Assembly (NCBI GenBank): GCA_023653095.1
Contig: JAMNXP010000001.1
Coordinates: 62,001-126,000 of the forward strand
Length of the DNA stretch: 64,000 nucleotides
Direction of reading: 5' to 3'
Source of the DNA: Bacteroidia bacterium
GTDB lineage: Bacteria > Bacteroidota > Bacteroidia > NS11-12g > UBA955
Shown here one piece after another: positions 18,692-31,860 of the stretch. The stretch's first letter is position 1. Each line of letters begins with the position of its first letter. The translations under genes were made by a program, and so were the position numbers. Under the pieces are notes generated by a model. The model ran no database searches. It saw nothing but the letters and a program-made list of their open reading frames with translations, and was not told the DNA's origin.

Positions 18692-19900
18692 ATGCGCAAA
18701 TCGAGTTTGCTTTTCAGTGCCTTAATTGCATTCAGCGGAATTTCAAAAGCTCAACAGCAATTTACATCAGCTGATCTAGTTGGACAGTTGAATGTAATTA
18801 CTACCATGGTTCCATTCTTGACCATCTCTCCAGACAGTAGAAGTGCGGGTATGGGAGATGTTGGAGTAGCCCTTTTTAACCCAGATGCCAATAGCACGCA
18901 TTGGAATACAGCCAATCTCGCTTTTGCAACGAAGAAAACAGGTTTTTCTGTTTCTTATGCCCCGTGGTTGCGTCAATTGGTTGATGATGTTGGATTTTCA
19001 TATTTGTCTGGCTATTCTAAATTAGGTAAGAACTCAGCAGTTTCAGGTTCCTTCAGATACTTCACCTTAGGAAATATCAATTTCACCGATATGGAAGGAA
19101 ATCCTACAGGAAGTTTTAATCCCAATGAATTTGCCCTAGACCTTGGTTACACCACCAGATTCTCCGATAACTTCGCTATGGGGGTTAATCTACGTTACAT
19201 ATATTCAAACATCGTAGGTAGCGGACTAAGAAACGGAATAGACTACACTGCAGGTACTTCAGTTGCGGGTGATATCAACATGATTTACAGAAATCAGTTG
19301 AAGATTCAGGGTAAACGATTGAAATACAATGTAGGTGCTAACATCCAAAACATTGGAGCAAAAATGACATACTCTTCTAGAGAAAAAAGAGATTTTATCC
19401 CAACAAACTTGAAGTTAGGAGTGGGTGTAAACTACGAAATCGATGCTCACAATGAAGTGAATTTCTATTTAGATATCAATAAATTATTGGTTCCAACAAG
19501 ACCTTATTACCTTCAAAATTACGATAATACCGGAGATTCAATCAATGTCGGAACGGGTAAACCTGTTTTAATAGGGTATGATCCCAACGTTGGTGTTGTT
19601 CAAGGTATGGCACAATCGTTTTATGATGCTCCTGGGGGATTTCAAGAAGAAATAAAAGAAATCACTCCATCTTTCGGAATGGAATATATCTACGACAAAA
19701 CTTTTTCCATACGCTCTGGCTTATTTTATGAAGCTCAAACAAAAGGAGCACGCCAATACCTAACTTTGGGTATGGGACTTAAATTTCAATCACTTACGTT
19801 AGATGCGGCATATTTAGTTCCGTTTAGAAGCAGACACCCTTTGCAAAATCAAATGAGATTTTCACTGTTATTTGATTTAGCTGCGCTTTCTGATCAGTAA
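18692..19900 (+). CDS. porV: Type IX secretion system outer membrane protein PorV (LptO)
   Basis: [40 protein letters not shown]; beta-barrel periodicity; directly after porU. Confidence 0.93.
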   Translation: MRKSSLLFSALIAFSGISKAQQQFTSADLVGQLNVITTMVPFLTISPDSRSAGMGDVGVALFNPDANSTHWNTANLAFATKKTGFSVSYAPWLRQLVDDVGFSYLSGYSKLGKNSAVSGSFRYFTLGNINFTDMEGNPTGSFNPNEFALDLGYTTRFSDNFAMGVNLRYIYSNIVGSGLRNGIDYTAGTSVAGDINMIYRNQLKIQGKRLKYNVGANIQNIGAKMTYSSREKRDFIPTNLKLGVGVNYEIDAHNEVNFYLDINKLLVPTRPYYLQNYDNTGDSINVGTGKPVLIGYDPNVGVVQGMAQSFYDAPGGFQEEIKEITPSFGMEYIYDKTFSIRSGLFYEAQTKGARQYLTLGMGLKFQSLTLDAAYLVPFRSRHPLQNQMRFSLLFDLAALSDQ

Positions 19901-19910
19901 CTTTGCAGCA

Positions 19911-21452
19911 ATGTCGAACTCAAGAGATATACTCATTCAAAAACGCCACGAATCCAAATTAGGTGGCGGAGAAAAGAGAATTGAATCCCAACACGCTAAA
20001 GGAAAACTAACGGCTAGGGAGAGACTAGATATTCTGCTTGATGAGGGCTCATTCCAAGAAATAGGTGCTTTTGTGACACACAGAAGTTCTGACTTCGGAA
20101 TGGATAAACAGAAACTATTGGGAGATGGGGTAGTAACCGGTTATGGTACCATCAACGGAAAGTTAGTTTATGTTTTCTCTCAAGATTTTACCGTATTTGG
20201 AGGTTCTCTATCTGAGACGCACGCCGACAAAATATGTAAAATCATGGATATGGCCCTTAAAAATGGGGCACCGTTGGTAGGACTCAATGATTCTGGCGGT
20301 GCACGTATCCAGGAAGGTGTCGTTTCTTTAGGTGGATATGCAGATATTTTTTACCGCAACGTACAAGCAAGTGGTGTGATACCACAGATCAGTGCCATTA
20401 TGGGTCCTTGTGCAGGTGGAGCGGTTTATTCTCCAGCGCTTACAGACTTTATCACCATGGTTGAAAATACCAGTTACATGTTTGTAACCGGTCCGAACGT
20501 GGTGAAAACAGTCACCAATGAAGATGTTTCCAGTGAAGATTTAGGTGGTGCCTCTGTACATGGAACAAAAAGTGGAGTTGCTCACTTCACTGAACCCAAT
20601 GAAGTGGTGTGTTTGAAGAATATTCGACAACTTTTGAGCTACATGCCTTCAAACTGTGAAGAGAATGCACCCTCATTGCCCTATCAAAAAGTCAATGAGA
20701 TAAGAGAAGTACTATCGAGCATCATACCTGAAAATCCCAATCAGCCCTACGATATCAAAGACGTCATTCAACAAGTAGCTGATGAAGGTTCTTTCTTTGA
20801 AGTTCATAAAAACTTTGCTGAAAATATTGTGGTAGGCTTTGCTCGACTTGGGGGCAGAAGCATTGGAATTGTAGCAAATCAACCTGCTAATTTAGCAGGT
20901 GTTTTAGACGTGAATAGCAGCCAAAAAGGTGGCAGATTTGTGCGTTTTTGCGATGCATTTAATATTCCATTATTGGTATTTGAAGACGTTCCTGGTTTTT
21001 TACCCGGAACAGATCAAGAATGGAACGCCATTATCACCAATGGTGCTAAATTGTTGTATGCCTTTAGTGAAGCTACCGTACCTCGCATTACCGTGATTAC
21101 CCGTAAAGCTTATGGTGGAGCATATGATGTGATGAACAGCAAACACATTGGAGCAGATTTAAACTTTGCTTGGCCAACTGCTGAAATAGCTGTTATGGGT
21201 GCGAAAGGAGCTGCAGAAATCATTTTTAAAAGAGAAATTGATTCTGCAGAAAACAAAGAACTCGCTTGGAAAGAAAAGGAAAAAGAATACTCTGATCTTT
21301 TCGCAAACCCCTACAGAGCTGCTGAACGCGGATTTATTGACGAAGTAATTCTACCGGAAGAAACAAGAGATAGATTGATAAAGGCATTTAAAATGCTTGA
21401 AAACAAAGTGGTTAATATTCCGAAGAAAAAACACGGTAATATTCCATTGTAA
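19911..21452 (+). CDS. Acyl-CoA carboxylase carboxyltransferase (propionyl-CoA carboxylase beta-like)
   Basis: [23 protein letters not shown]...[17 protein letters not shown]...[27 protein letters not shown]. Confidence 0.93.
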   Translation: MSNSRDILIQKRHESKLGGGEKRIESQHAKGKLTARERLDILLDEGSFQEIGAFVTHRSSDFGMDKQKLLGDGVVTGYGTINGKLVYVFSQDFTVFGGSLSETHADKICKIMDMALKNGAPLVGLNDSGGARIQEGVVSLGGYADIFYRNVQASGVIPQISAIMGPCAGGAVYSPALTDFITMVENTSYMFVTGPNVVKTVTNEDVSSEDLGGASVHGTKSGVAHFTEPNEVVCLKNIRQLLSYMPSNCEENAPSLPYQKVNEIREVLSSIIPENPNQPYDIKDVIQQVADEGSFFEVHKNFAENIVVGFARLGGRSIGIVANQPANLAGVLDVNSSQKGGRFVRFCDAFNIPLLVFEDVPGFLPGTDQEWNAIITNGAKLLYAFSEATVPRITVITRKAYGGAYDVMNSKHIGADLNFAWPTAEIAVMGAKGAAEIIFKREIDSAENKELAWKEKEKEYSDLFANPYRAAERGFIDEVILPEETRDRLIKAFKMLENKVVNIPKKKHGNIPL

Positions 21453-21471
21453 AAAACCGTAAAAATCCATG

Positions 21472-21497
21472 AAAACGCCTCGAAATGAGGCGTTTTT
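21472..21497. terminator. Rho-independent terminator
   Basis: aaAACGCCTcgaaatgAGGCGTTtttt. Confidence 0.75.
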
Positions 21498-21580
21498 TGT
21501 TTAAAAATGCCGTTTTTTAACAAAAAATCGACTAAAATCGGCTTTTTTTTAGTTTCTTTGTTCCCCTAATAATTACCGTA

Positions 21581-22072
21581 ATGGACTTAAGAGAAATTCA
21601 AGCATTAATCAAATTTGTGTCCCAAAATTCGGTTGACGAAGTAGAAATCAATCGCAAAGATTTTAAACTTCTCATCAAAAAGAATCCAGCTCAAGTAACT
21701 ACCGCTGTTGTATCTGCTCCAACCATGGTAGCTGCTCCAGTTGCAGCTACCGCACCATCTCCCGCGGCAATTTCAGCTCCAGTACCAGCGGCTCCCCCAG
21801 CTCAAGCTCCTGCTGCTGCTGCTGCAACAAACTATATTGAAATCAAATCTCCCATGGTGGGTACTTTCTACCGTGCATCAAACCCAGAATCACCCAATTT
21901 TGTGAGTGTTGGCGATGAAGTTGCACCAGGGAAAGTAGTTTGTATCATTGAAGCAATGAAATTATTCAATGAAATAGAAAGTGAAGTTAAAGGAAAAATC
22001 GTAAAGATTTTGGTTGATAATGCAACACCAGTTGAATACGATCAACCTTTATTTTTGGTTGAACCTGCCTAA
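21581..22072 (+). CDS. accB: Acetyl-CoA carboxylase biotin carboxyl carrier protein
   Basis: Ala/Pro-rich linker and [15 protein letters not shown] biotinyl-Lys motif. Confidence 0.96.
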   Translation: MDLREIQALIKFVSQNSVDEVEINRKDFKLLIKKNPAQVTTAVVSAPTMVAAPVAATAPSPAAISAPVPAAPPAQAPAAAAATNYIEIKSPMVGTFYRASNPESPNFVSVGDEVAPGKVVCIIEAMKLFNEIESEVKGKIVKILVDNATPVEYDQPLFLVEPA

Positions 22073-22083
22073 TTCAAATTATC

Positions 22084-23421
22084 ATGTTTAAGAAAATTTT
22101 AATCGCGAATCGCGGTGAAATTGCTTTGCGAATCATTCGTACTTGTAAAGAAATGGGCATTAAAACAGTGGCCGTTTACTCTACAGCCGACAAAGAAAGT
22201 TTGCATGTGCGTTTTGCCGATGAAGCGGTTTGTATAGGTCCTCCACCAAGTAGAGATAGTTACCTCAATATTCCTAGAATTTTAGCCGCTGCTGAGGTTA
22301 CCAATGCAGATGCTATTCACCCTGGATACGGCTTCTTGTCTGAAAATTCTAAATTCTCGGCTATTTGCAGAGATCACGGAATTAAGTTTATTGGTGCAAC
22401 TCCCGAACAAATTGATATGATGGGAGACAAGAGCAATGCTAAAGATACCATGAAGAAAGCGGGTGTGCCAACCATTCCTGGTTCTGATGGACTCTTAGAA
22501 AGCATCGAGCAAGCAAAAACCGTTGCCGAAACCATTGGTTTTCCAGTGATTATGAAAGCCACTGCAGGTGGTGGTGGACGTGGAATGCGAATAGTATGGA
22601 CTAAAGAAGAAATAGAAGGTGCATGGAACTCTGCTAGAACTGAAGCCGGTGCTGCTTTCGGAAACGATGGTCTTTACATGGAAAAATACATTGAAGAGCC
22701 ACGCCATATTGAAATTCAAATTGCGGGTGACCAATATGGTAAGGTTTGTCATTTGAGCGAACGTGATTGTTCTATCCAAAGAAGACATCAAAAATTAGTT
22801 GAAGAGACTCCGTCTCCATTTATGACTGATGAACTCAGAACGAAAATGGGGGAAGCTGCAAAAGCTGCTGCTCAAATCATCAACTATGAGGGTGTAGGTA
22901 CTGTGGAATTTTTGGTTGATAAGCACCGCAATTTCTATTTCATGGAAATGAATACACGTATTCAAGTAGAACATCCTGTTACAGAAGAAGTAATCAATTA
23001 TGATTTAGTGAAAGAACAGATTTTGATAGCAGCTGGTGTTCCCATTTCCGGAAAAGATTATATTCCTACTAAAGCAGCCATAGAAGTTAGAATCAATGCT
23101 GAAGATGTTTACAAAGATTTTCGTCCAAGTCCTGGTAAAATCAAAGTATTGCACAAGCCTGGTGGACATGGAGTCAGAGTAGATACTCATATTTATGCAG
23201 GATATACCATTCCACCGTATTATGATTCTATGATTGCTAAATTGATTGTTTCAGCACAGACGCGTGAAGAGGCCATTGTTAAGATGGAAAGAGCTTTGAG
23301 TGAATTCGTCATTGAAGGAATAGAAACAACCATACCTTTGCACATTCAACTAATGAAAAACGAAGATTTTAGAGCAGGTAACTTTACTACTGCCTTTATG
23401 AATACCTTCGAAATCAAATAA
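22084..23421 (+). CDS. accC: Acetyl-CoA carboxylase biotin carboxylase
   Basis: [32 protein letters not shown]...[11 protein letters not shown]...[15 protein letters not shown]. Confidence 0.97.
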   Translation: MFKKILIANRGEIALRIIRTCKEMGIKTVAVYSTADKESLHVRFADEAVCIGPPPSRDSYLNIPRILAAAEVTNADAIHPGYGFLSENSKFSAICRDHGIKFIGATPEQIDMMGDKSNAKDTMKKAGVPTIPGSDGLLESIEQAKTVAETIGFPVIMKATAGGGGRGMRIVWTKEEIEGAWNSARTEAGAAFGNDGLYMEKYIEEPRHIEIQIAGDQYGKVCHLSERDCSIQRRHQKLVEETPSPFMTDELRTKMGEAAKAAAQIINYEGVGTVEFLVDKHRNFYFMEMNTRIQVEHPVTEEVINYDLVKEQILIAAGVPISGKDYIPTKAAIEVRINAEDVYKDFRPSPGKIKVLHKPGGHGVRVDTHIYAGYTIPPYYDSMIAKLIVSAQTREEAIVKMERALSEFVIEGIETTIPLHIQLMKNEDFRAGNFTTAFMNTFEIK

Positions 23422-23449
23422 ATTGTTAAATAAAGAACGTGAATTCATT

Positions 23450-23485
23450 GAAACACCCTACATTTTTTGTGGGGTGTTTTTTTTT
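23450..23485 (+). terminator. Rho-independent terminator after accC
   Basis: AACACCCTAcattttttgtgGGGTGTTttttttt. Confidence 0.75.
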
Positions 23486-23511
23486 GGCATTATAATTGTA
23501 ATCAAATAGTC

Positions 23512-24036
23512 ATGAAACGATTTTTACTTCCAATAGTTTGTAGTTTAATTCTGCTGCCTCAGAGCTTAAGTGCACACGTTGAATCTCACGATAAATCGAT
23601 GAGAATGCTCATGATTCAAACACTTTTGGAGATTAAAATGGCCATAGAGTTTGTTCCCGAGAAAGCCAAGTTGGCCCATCAAAATGATGATAATCAGAGT
23701 CTGTTCAAACAAAAAGGAGTAAGATTGTCTAGATGGATGGCCGAAAGCCCAAATATTAGGATGTTTCAGGGTGCTGACCCTGTTTTGGTACGTTTGGGAT
23801 ACCAAGTTCGAGATCTAAAAGTAGAACTTAAGGAAAACCTAAAACACATTGTAGATAAAGGATTCTGCCACGAAGTGGTGGGTTGGGAAAAAGACCCTTA
23901 TTTCAAAAATGCCATCGTTAAAATAGATAAGCTGATTGCCGAATTACAAAAAATGCCAGAACCCATTTCACAACATGAAATGAGAGATTTACGGCATAAA
24001 GTAGAACAACAGTTTAAACCTGTAGTATTGTTCTAA
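23512..24036 (+). CDS. Secreted hypothetical protein
   Basis: MKRFLLPIVCSLILLPQSLSAHVESHD signal peptide; helical remainder. Confidence 0.7.
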   Translation: MKRFLLPIVCSLILLPQSLSAHVESHDKSMRMLMIQTLLEIKMAIEFVPEKAKLAHQNDDNQSLFKQKGVRLSRWMAESPNIRMFQGADPVLVRLGYQVRDLKVELKENLKHIVDKGFCHEVVGWEKDPYFKNAIVKIDKLIAELQKMPEPISQHEMRDLRHKVEQQFKPVVLF

Positions 24037-24037
24037 T

Positions 24038-24457
24038 TTATTTAAATCTTACGCCTGTAGCCATAAATTTTGTAGCTAAACCTCCAAATTTATTTCCCAA
24101 AGTATCATTTTCGTTTTCCAGCCAAATGGTATCTTTATAGAAATGACCTACCGCGTAGGCGTTCTTTTTGGCAATGCCTTTGGGTACAGTAAATTCGTCG
24201 TTGAAATCCACAACAACATTTTCACCATCTACATCATAAGCAAACCAACATCCCTCAGCTTGACAAACTTCCTTTACCCGCCCAAAAACGATAAAATCGG
24301 TATTGCTGCTGTTTGTGGTGTACTGCGATAAAGCTTCTTTTATACCAACAGCGTTTTGGGTGTCAACGGGTTGGCCAATTTGATTGTAGTCCGAATTACA
24401 TGCAACGCTAATCAACGCCGTCAAAAACATAGCAGTTTTAAATTTTCCCAATTTCAT
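24038..24457 (-). CDS. DUF4920-like lipoprotein
   Basis: Lipobox LISVAC; VFGRVKEVCQAEGCWFAYDVDGENVVVDFNDEFTVPK. Confidence 0.75.
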   Translation of the reverse strand: MKLGKFKTAMFLTALISVACNSDYNQIGQPVDTQNAVGIKEALSQYTTNSSNTDFIVFGRVKEVCQAEGCWFAYDVDGENVVVDFNDEFTVPKGIAKKNAYAVGHFYKDTIWLENENDTLGNKFGGLATKFMATGVRFK

Positions 24458-24472
24458 GTTACAAAATTACGC

Positions 24473-25669
24473 TTATTTACGCTGCAATCCCAAACCATCA
24501 TAATAAGGATAAATGAGATAAGGTTTGCGCTTTACCATGAATAACTCAATGCCTGAGCTCCAACTGTCTCTAATCTCTTCAGCCGATTTTCCCAATTCAA
24601 TTTGTTTTTGTAATGACTCTGTGCCGGCTAATTTGGTGAAAAACGAATTGAAAAAGGGAGTTTTTTCCTCTTTGGGATACTCTTGATGCAACAAAATGAG
24701 CCACTCCAGATAAACATGTCGGAATGAAATTAAATATTCACTGGCAAAATCTGTAACCAACATGCCTTTGCATACCTGGCCTAAAAATGGTGGATTGTTT
24801 GCTTTTCCGGGGATGTTTTTAGGCGTAAATGTATATCTACCCGTTTTTAACCAAGGAGCGCCGAAACACTCAAATGGCTTATCCGTTCCCCTTCCCATAC
24901 TGATATTGATTCCTTCAAATAATCCCAAGGTAGGATAAAGAATAATGGATTCAGGAGTGGGCAAGTTGGGTGATGGTGCTATAGGAAGTTGATAGTATCT
25001 GTTATGATCATAGTTGGCACAAGGTATCACAGTGAGTTTTAAGTTGTCTTTTTTGTTAATCCAAGATTCTCCTCTGATCATCAATGCCAATTCGCCTAGA
25101 GTCATTCCATGTACCAACGGAATGGGGTGTAGGCCTACCATGCTTTGATGTTGAATTTCTAAAATGGGACCATCAATGTAATATCCATTGGGATTGGGTC
25201 TGTCTAAAACCATGAAACTCACTTTATTTTCAGCGCAAGCTTCCATGCAGTAGTGCATTGTACTCAAATAGGTATAAAATCTTACACCAACATCTTGTAT
25301 ATCAAATATCAATACCTCTATATCACTGAGTTGATCTGCAGTAGGTTTTTTATTTTTACCATATAAACTGATGATGGGTAAACCAGATTTTAGATCTTTG
25401 CCGTTGGAAATAGATTCGCCGTTGGCAGCATTACCCCTAAATCCATGCTCAGGAGCAAATATTTTATTGATTTTAATTCCCCTTTTCATTAATGTGTCAA
25501 CCAAGTGAATTCCATTGATAACCGCCGTGTGGTTGGTGACAACACCTACTTTTTTTCCCTGTAATAAGGGTATATAATCATTCATTCTTTCGGCTCCAAC
25601 TTGAATGGGCTGTCGTTGTGCGTCAACTCTTAGACTGATTAGTGCTAAACATAGAATAAATGACTTCAT
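24473..25669 (-). CDS. DUF1343 / NamZ-family exo-beta-N-acetylmuramidase-like protein
   Basis: KINKIFAPEHGFRGNAANGESI...EVLIFDIQDVGVRFYTYLSTMHYCMEA...LDRPNPNG. Start set at MKSFILCLAL. Confidence 0.88.
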   Translation of the reverse strand: MKSFILCLALISLRVDAQRQPIQVGAERMNDYIPLLQGKKVGVVTNHTAVINGIHLVDTLMKRGIKINKIFAPEHGFRGNAANGESISNGKDLKSGLPIISLYGKNKKPTADQLSDIEVLIFDIQDVGVRFYTYLSTMHYCMEACAENKVSFMVLDRPNPNGYYIDGPILEIQHQSMVGLHPIPLVHGMTLGELALMIRGESWINKKDNLKLTVIPCANYDHNRYYQLPIAPSPNLPTPESIILYPTLGLFEGINISMGRGTDKPFECFGAPWLKTGRYTFTPKNIPGKANNPPFLGQVCKGMLVTDFASEYLISFRHVYLEWLILLHQEYPKEEKTPFFNSFFTKLAGTESLQKQIELGKSAEEIRDSWSSGIELFMVKRKPYLIYPYYDGLGLQRK

Positions 25670-25712
25670 TAGAAGCGGAAACGAAAAATGAATTGTATTT
25701 TTGGACGTCTTC

Positions 25713-26948
25713 ATGAATTGGAAATGGCTCATAGCGAAAAGATTCCTCACAAAGGAACAACAATCTAAGTCAAGAAGTGTCGTATTATTGGCAGTTTTAT
25801 CGGTTTCTGCAAGTATTACGGTCATGAATATTTCTATGGCAACCTTATTTGGTTTCCAAAATGAAATTGAAAGAAAGGTAAAACGCATTCAAGGTGATTT
25901 TATTGTTGATGCTGGAAACAACATCGAAAACGGTGAACCCAATCCTATAGACAATAAATTGGTGAGTCAATTTTTAGATTCACTCAAAACTCAACCTTGG
26001 AGAAATCAAATTGAACAAATCATACCATCTACAAGTAAAGCCTGCGTATTAAAGTCGAAAGATGAAATTGAAGGTGTTTTGGTAAAAACCATACCAACGA
26101 ATCAATTAGATCAATACCTGAAAGGTTTTACTTTAAGTAAGTCGATTATCACTGATACCATGCCTTGGATAGCCGTTGGTAGCGACTTAGCTAAAAAATT
26201 AAAGTTAAAGTTAAACGATAAATTGACCGTCGTATTTTTTGTAAATGACCAAAACGATACCAGGCCAAGAGCAAGGAAATTATGGGTTAAACGAATTTAT
26301 GAAACGGGAATTGATAAAATTGATCAAGAAATTGCTTTCATCAACCCCAGTATATTAGACCCCTTTGTTGATTCCAATTTCAAGTATACCCAAGTAGAAA
26401 TTTGGCTGCCCCCAAATCAAGAGTCATTTCAAGCTCGTAAAAACATATTGAGCATTTTGCCTGCCGGCGATTTGAGATTAAACACCCTACAAGAATTCAA
26501 TAGAGTTATTTTTGATTGGTTGGCCATTTTGGAAACCAATGTAATCATAATTTTAACCTTAATGTCGTTGGTAGCCATTGCTACCATGAGTACCACACTT
26601 TTGGTCTTGGTCATTGAGAAAACCAGTTTTGTAGGACTCATGCGTTCAATGGGCGCCAGAAATACCGCTATTCGTATGGTTTTTGTTTATGAATCTCTGA
26701 TTATTGCAAGCGGAGGATTGTTGATTGGAAATGTTATTTCTGCCATCATTATAGGACTACAGAACCATTATCATTGGATTAGCCTCGATCAAAGTGTGTA
26801 TTTTATTAAATATGTGTACATGGAGTTGAGCCCTTTACAGTATTTAGGTGTGAATGTAGGGGCTTTAGTAGTGATTTTTCTGAGTTTATTTATCCCTTCG
26901 AGGTACGTTTCCAAAATCAACACCATCAAAGCCATTCAATTCAAATAA
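25713..26948 (+). CDS. FtsX-like/LolC-LolE-type ABC transporter permease
   Basis: MNWKWLIAKRFL...VVLLAVLSVSASITVMNISMATLFGFQNEIERKV; C-terminal VIEKTSFVGLMRSMGARNTAIRMVFVYES. Confidence 0.9.
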   Translation: MNWKWLIAKRFLTKEQQSKSRSVVLLAVLSVSASITVMNISMATLFGFQNEIERKVKRIQGDFIVDAGNNIENGEPNPIDNKLVSQFLDSLKTQPWRNQIEQIIPSTSKACVLKSKDEIEGVLVKTIPTNQLDQYLKGFTLSKSIITDTMPWIAVGSDLAKKLKLKLNDKLTVVFFVNDQNDTRPRARKLWVKRIYETGIDKIDQEIAFINPSILDPFVDSNFKYTQVEIWLPPNQESFQARKNILSILPAGDLRLNTLQEFNRVIFDWLAILETNVIIILTLMSLVAIATMSTTLLVLVIEKTSFVGLMRSMGARNTAIRMVFVYESLIIASGGLLIGNVISAIIIGLQNHYHWISLDQSVYFIKYVYMELSPLQYLGVNVGALVVIFLSLFIPSRYVSKINTIKAIQFK

Positions 26949-26976
26949 AAAGCCGCACTTCTCAAAGAAATGCGGC
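26944..26976 (-). terminator. Terminator for gyrB (minus strand)
   Basis: Reverse complement reads GGCCGCATttctttgagaAGTGCGGCTTTTTA. Confidence 0.6.
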
Positions 26977-27015
26977 CAATTAATGTAAAAGCTCTGTTAT
27001 GATTTTGACGGAACT

Positions 27016-28992
<1,977 letters not shown>

Positions 28993-29105
28993 TTATTTTG
29001 TTAATTCCGTAAAATTACGAAATACAAAAGGGTTGTGGAGCGTTTACTATGCTTACTTTTCCACAAAAAAGCGACTAATTATAAGCATTTCTGACCAAGA
29101 ACGGT

Positions 29106-30566
29106 TTAAAATAAACCTTGATTGATGAGGCCCGTTATTCGTAAATAATTTATCAATGAATCAAAGTACTTTGATTTTTGCTCTAAAGTCTTTATTCGCG
29201 CTGTTAAGTACCTGTTTTCACGGGTATTTAGCAAGAATATAGTACCGTCACCTGAATTGAATTTTTCAAGTTCCAATTCGTACAACTTTTGATATCCTTG
29301 CTCAATGTCTTTTAATTGAAAGAATACAGACCTGTAAATGTTGGTTTGATTTTGCATCGCCTCAATTTTGGTTTGCAATTCATGTGCTTTGAATTTGAAG
29401 CCCATTTGTGAACGAGTTAACTCTATTTTTGACATTTGATAGGTTCCTCTAGCTTCCCTCAAGAATAGGGGGCTAGATACGCCAATTCCAAAACGTTGGT
29501 TGCTCGAGCTCAAGCTAAAGTCCCAATCACCACCTGCCAAAGATTGATACTTCAAGTTGGCGTAGGGTAGAAGGTATTGTTTTTTCAGTTTGACATCCAA
29601 TTCTTTTTTACTCAATTCAAAAGAATACCAATTCAAATCAGGAATTTCAGTAAAGTTTTTATTGAAGCTAAAATCTGTCTTAAATAAACTGTCTAAATAG
29701 TCCAAACCTGTTTGGGTGGGCACCGTTTTAGGGTCAATAATCAACGGACGCAGATAAGCACCATTTTCATTAATTTCATCTACTGCCCATAAGTGCCTAC
29801 TTAATGTAAGTCTGGCTTTATTGGTATTGGCAAACCATAAATCAGCACTGGCTTTGAAAAGTTGATACTGAATGTGATTTTCTAAAGTATCCATTCCATT
29901 ACAACCTCCAGCTTGAAACAAACTGATGAGTGCTTTTTGCCTATTTTCAGCTAAAGTAACTCCCGTTTGATACGCTCTTAATTGCTCATAAGAAATTAAC
30001 CAGTCTATGTAATCTGTCCAAATTTGTTGAGCCAAATTTAGTATTTCAATTTGTCTTTCAAGGATGGATTGTTCTCTTCCGAGTTTCGCTTGGTTAAGTT
30101 CAGTTCGTCTCAAATCGGTCAACAAACCTCTAAGCAATGGAACTTCAACGCCCACATACTGCAAATGCTTAAAGAGTGTTTGGTTTTCTGGGGACAAAAA
30201 ATCGCCTTGTCCACGTTCATTTCCAACGACAATATTCAAAGGCCCTCTAACAGGAACAAATAGTTCGTAATTTTCTCCTAGATAGTAGTTTCTTGACTGA
30301 AAATCTTTACCCCTTCTGTCTCCACTGATTTGTGGGTCAAATGCTCCTCGTCTTGCTCTTAGGTTAGCTCTGCCCAAGTCATCGGCCAATTCAGCCGATA
30401 TCATTAATGGGTGCCCATTCTTTATTTGAGCACTCAAATCTATAAAAGTCAATTCCTGAATTGCAGAATCAGCGGTTGACTGAGCATGGATTAGATTCCA
30501 GCCAAAAAGCATCAATCCAATGGCAAAATTTCGAATTACGTAAGAAATTCTACTTTGATTTTGCAT
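29106..30566 (-). CDS. TolC-family outer membrane efflux protein
   Basis: Signal peptide MQNQSRISYVIRNFAIGLMLFGWNLIHAQS; FDPQISGDRRGKDF...LRRTELNQAKLGREQSILERQIEILNLAQQIWTDYIDW coiled-coil/OEP features. Confidence 0.85.
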   Translation of the reverse strand: MQNQSRISYVIRNFAIGLMLFGWNLIHAQSTADSAIQELTFIDLSAQIKNGHPLMISAELADDLGRANLRARRGAFDPQISGDRRGKDFQSRNYYLGENYELFVPVRGPLNIVVGNERGQGDFLSPENQTLFKHLQYVGVEVPLLRGLLTDLRRTELNQAKLGREQSILERQIEILNLAQQIWTDYIDWLISYEQLRAYQTGVTLAENRQKALISLFQAGGCNGMDTLENHIQYQLFKASADLWFANTNKARLTLSRHLWAVDEINENGAYLRPLIIDPKTVPTQTGLDYLDSLFKTDFSFNKNFTEIPDLNWYSFELSKKELDVKLKKQYLLPYANLKYQSLAGGDWDFSLSSSNQRFGIGVSSPLFLREARGTYQMSKIELTRSQMGFKFKAHELQTKIEAMQNQTNIYRSVFFQLKDIEQGYQKLYELELEKFNSGDGTIFLLNTRENRYLTARIKTLEQKSKYFDSLINYLRITGLINQGLF

Positions 30567-31860
30567 TTTCTGAAGTATCTTTTCTGTTGTTATGATAATA
30601 ATCAGGTGGGAATCCGTTGAGTTGTCGCCAAAGTTCATACCAAACAGGTACGCGTTTTAAGAGCATGAACGACATAGAACCCACCCCAATTTTTAATTCT
30701 TTAGGCCAAGGTTTTTTGCCGTCATCGGCTTTTACCAATACACGGTAATACCCTTTTTCATTCAGTACGTTATCTACGGCGTAAATCTTGCCGGGAAAAG
30801 TTCCGTAGGTCATTTCAGGCCAACCTGAAAATACCATAGTAGGCCAACCATCAAAAATCACCTGTACGGGTGATCCAACTTCAATCAATGGCATATCCAC
30901 GGGTTTAATGAAAAGTTCTACCGCGAGATTCACATTAGATGGAACAATGGTGCATATAGACTGACCTTCTTTAACGGTTATTCCAACGCCATTGGATAAG
31001 GTTTGAGAAATCATTCCATCTTGGGGTGCTCGTATCACATAAAATCCATTTCTGATTAAATAGTTAGAATACTGATTGCGTAGTTTAGCAATTTCACTCT
31101 CTGTTTCCATTTGAGATGAAATGGCCGTGTAACGGTCACTTTCGGTTTTCGCTAGTTTCTCACCGTATTCAACTTTGATGTTTTGCAACTCTATTCGAGC
31201 ATTTTCGATGGCGTTTCTGGCAATGTCTAATTTTGCTTTGTGTATCTGTAGTTTCGCGTTAGCCTCTTGATATTTTACACGTCTATTTTCAATGTCTAAG
31301 GGACTTTTAATCTGTTTTTGCCCTAAAATAGAGTCTCGAACCAACTGCTGAAGAGCTATTTTGGCATTGACCTCAGCCGCCTTCAATTCAGCCATTTCTG
31401 ATTGATACTTGAACTGTTCTTGTTCAAATTTCACTTTTGCTTTTTGAATGGAAAAGTCTCGATTCGCTTCTAATTGTGTAATTTGATTGTTGATTGCATC
31501 AATTTTTGAAGAGTAGCTTAGTACAGAATTTTCTTTTGCTTGAATTTGTGCAGAGGTTTGTCCAATTAAGCCTGGATCCAAATACTCACTTTTTACCTCC
31601 CCAATAACACAAATGGTATCACCTTCTTTTACTAAATCACCGTCTTTGACGTACCATTTGATGATTTGACCAGCAATTACTGGTTGCACAGATTGGGGTC
31701 TTTCATTGGGTCTCAATGTAGTAACTACACCATCCGACTGTATGTTCTGTGTCCAAGGGAGGAACAAAAAGGCAATAAAACAAGTAATTATGATTAAAAT
31801 AATTCTTTGAAGGCGTTTGCCGGCCCATGGGCTATCTGAGTAAAAGTCTTGATTAACCAT
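30550..31860 (-). CDS. HlyD-family periplasmic adaptor (membrane fusion) protein
   Basis: N-terminal TM; VQPVIAGQIIKWYVKDGDLVKEGDTICVI lipoyl half; long coiled coil; VIRAPQDGMISQTL...VKEGQSICTIVPSN. Confidence 0.92.
   Translation of the reverse strand: MVNQDFYSDSPWAGKRLQRIILIIITCFIAFLFLPWTQNIQSDGVVTTLRPNERPQSVQPVIAGQIIKWYVKDGDLVKEGDTICVIGEVKSEYLDPGLIGQTSAQIQAKENSVLSYSSKIDAINNQITQLEANRDFSIQKAKVKFEQEQFKYQSEMAELKAAEVNAKIALQQLVRDSILGQKQIKSPLDIENRRVKYQEANAKLQIHKAKLDIARNAIENARIELQNIKVEYGEKLAKTESDRYTAISSQMETESEIAKLRNQYSNYLIRNGFYVIRAPQDGMISQTLSNGVGITVKEGQSICTIVPSNVNLAVELFIKPVDMPLIEVGSPVQVIFDGWPTMVFSGWPEMTYGTFPGKIYAVDNVLNEKGYYRVLVKADDGKKPWPKELKIGVGSMSFMLLKRVPVWYELWRQLNGFPPDYYHNNRKDTSENAKSK

Noticed and set aside
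21700-21830. Ala/Pro-rich repetitive stretch
   Set aside because: Normal flexible linker of AccB, not a DNA repeat element.
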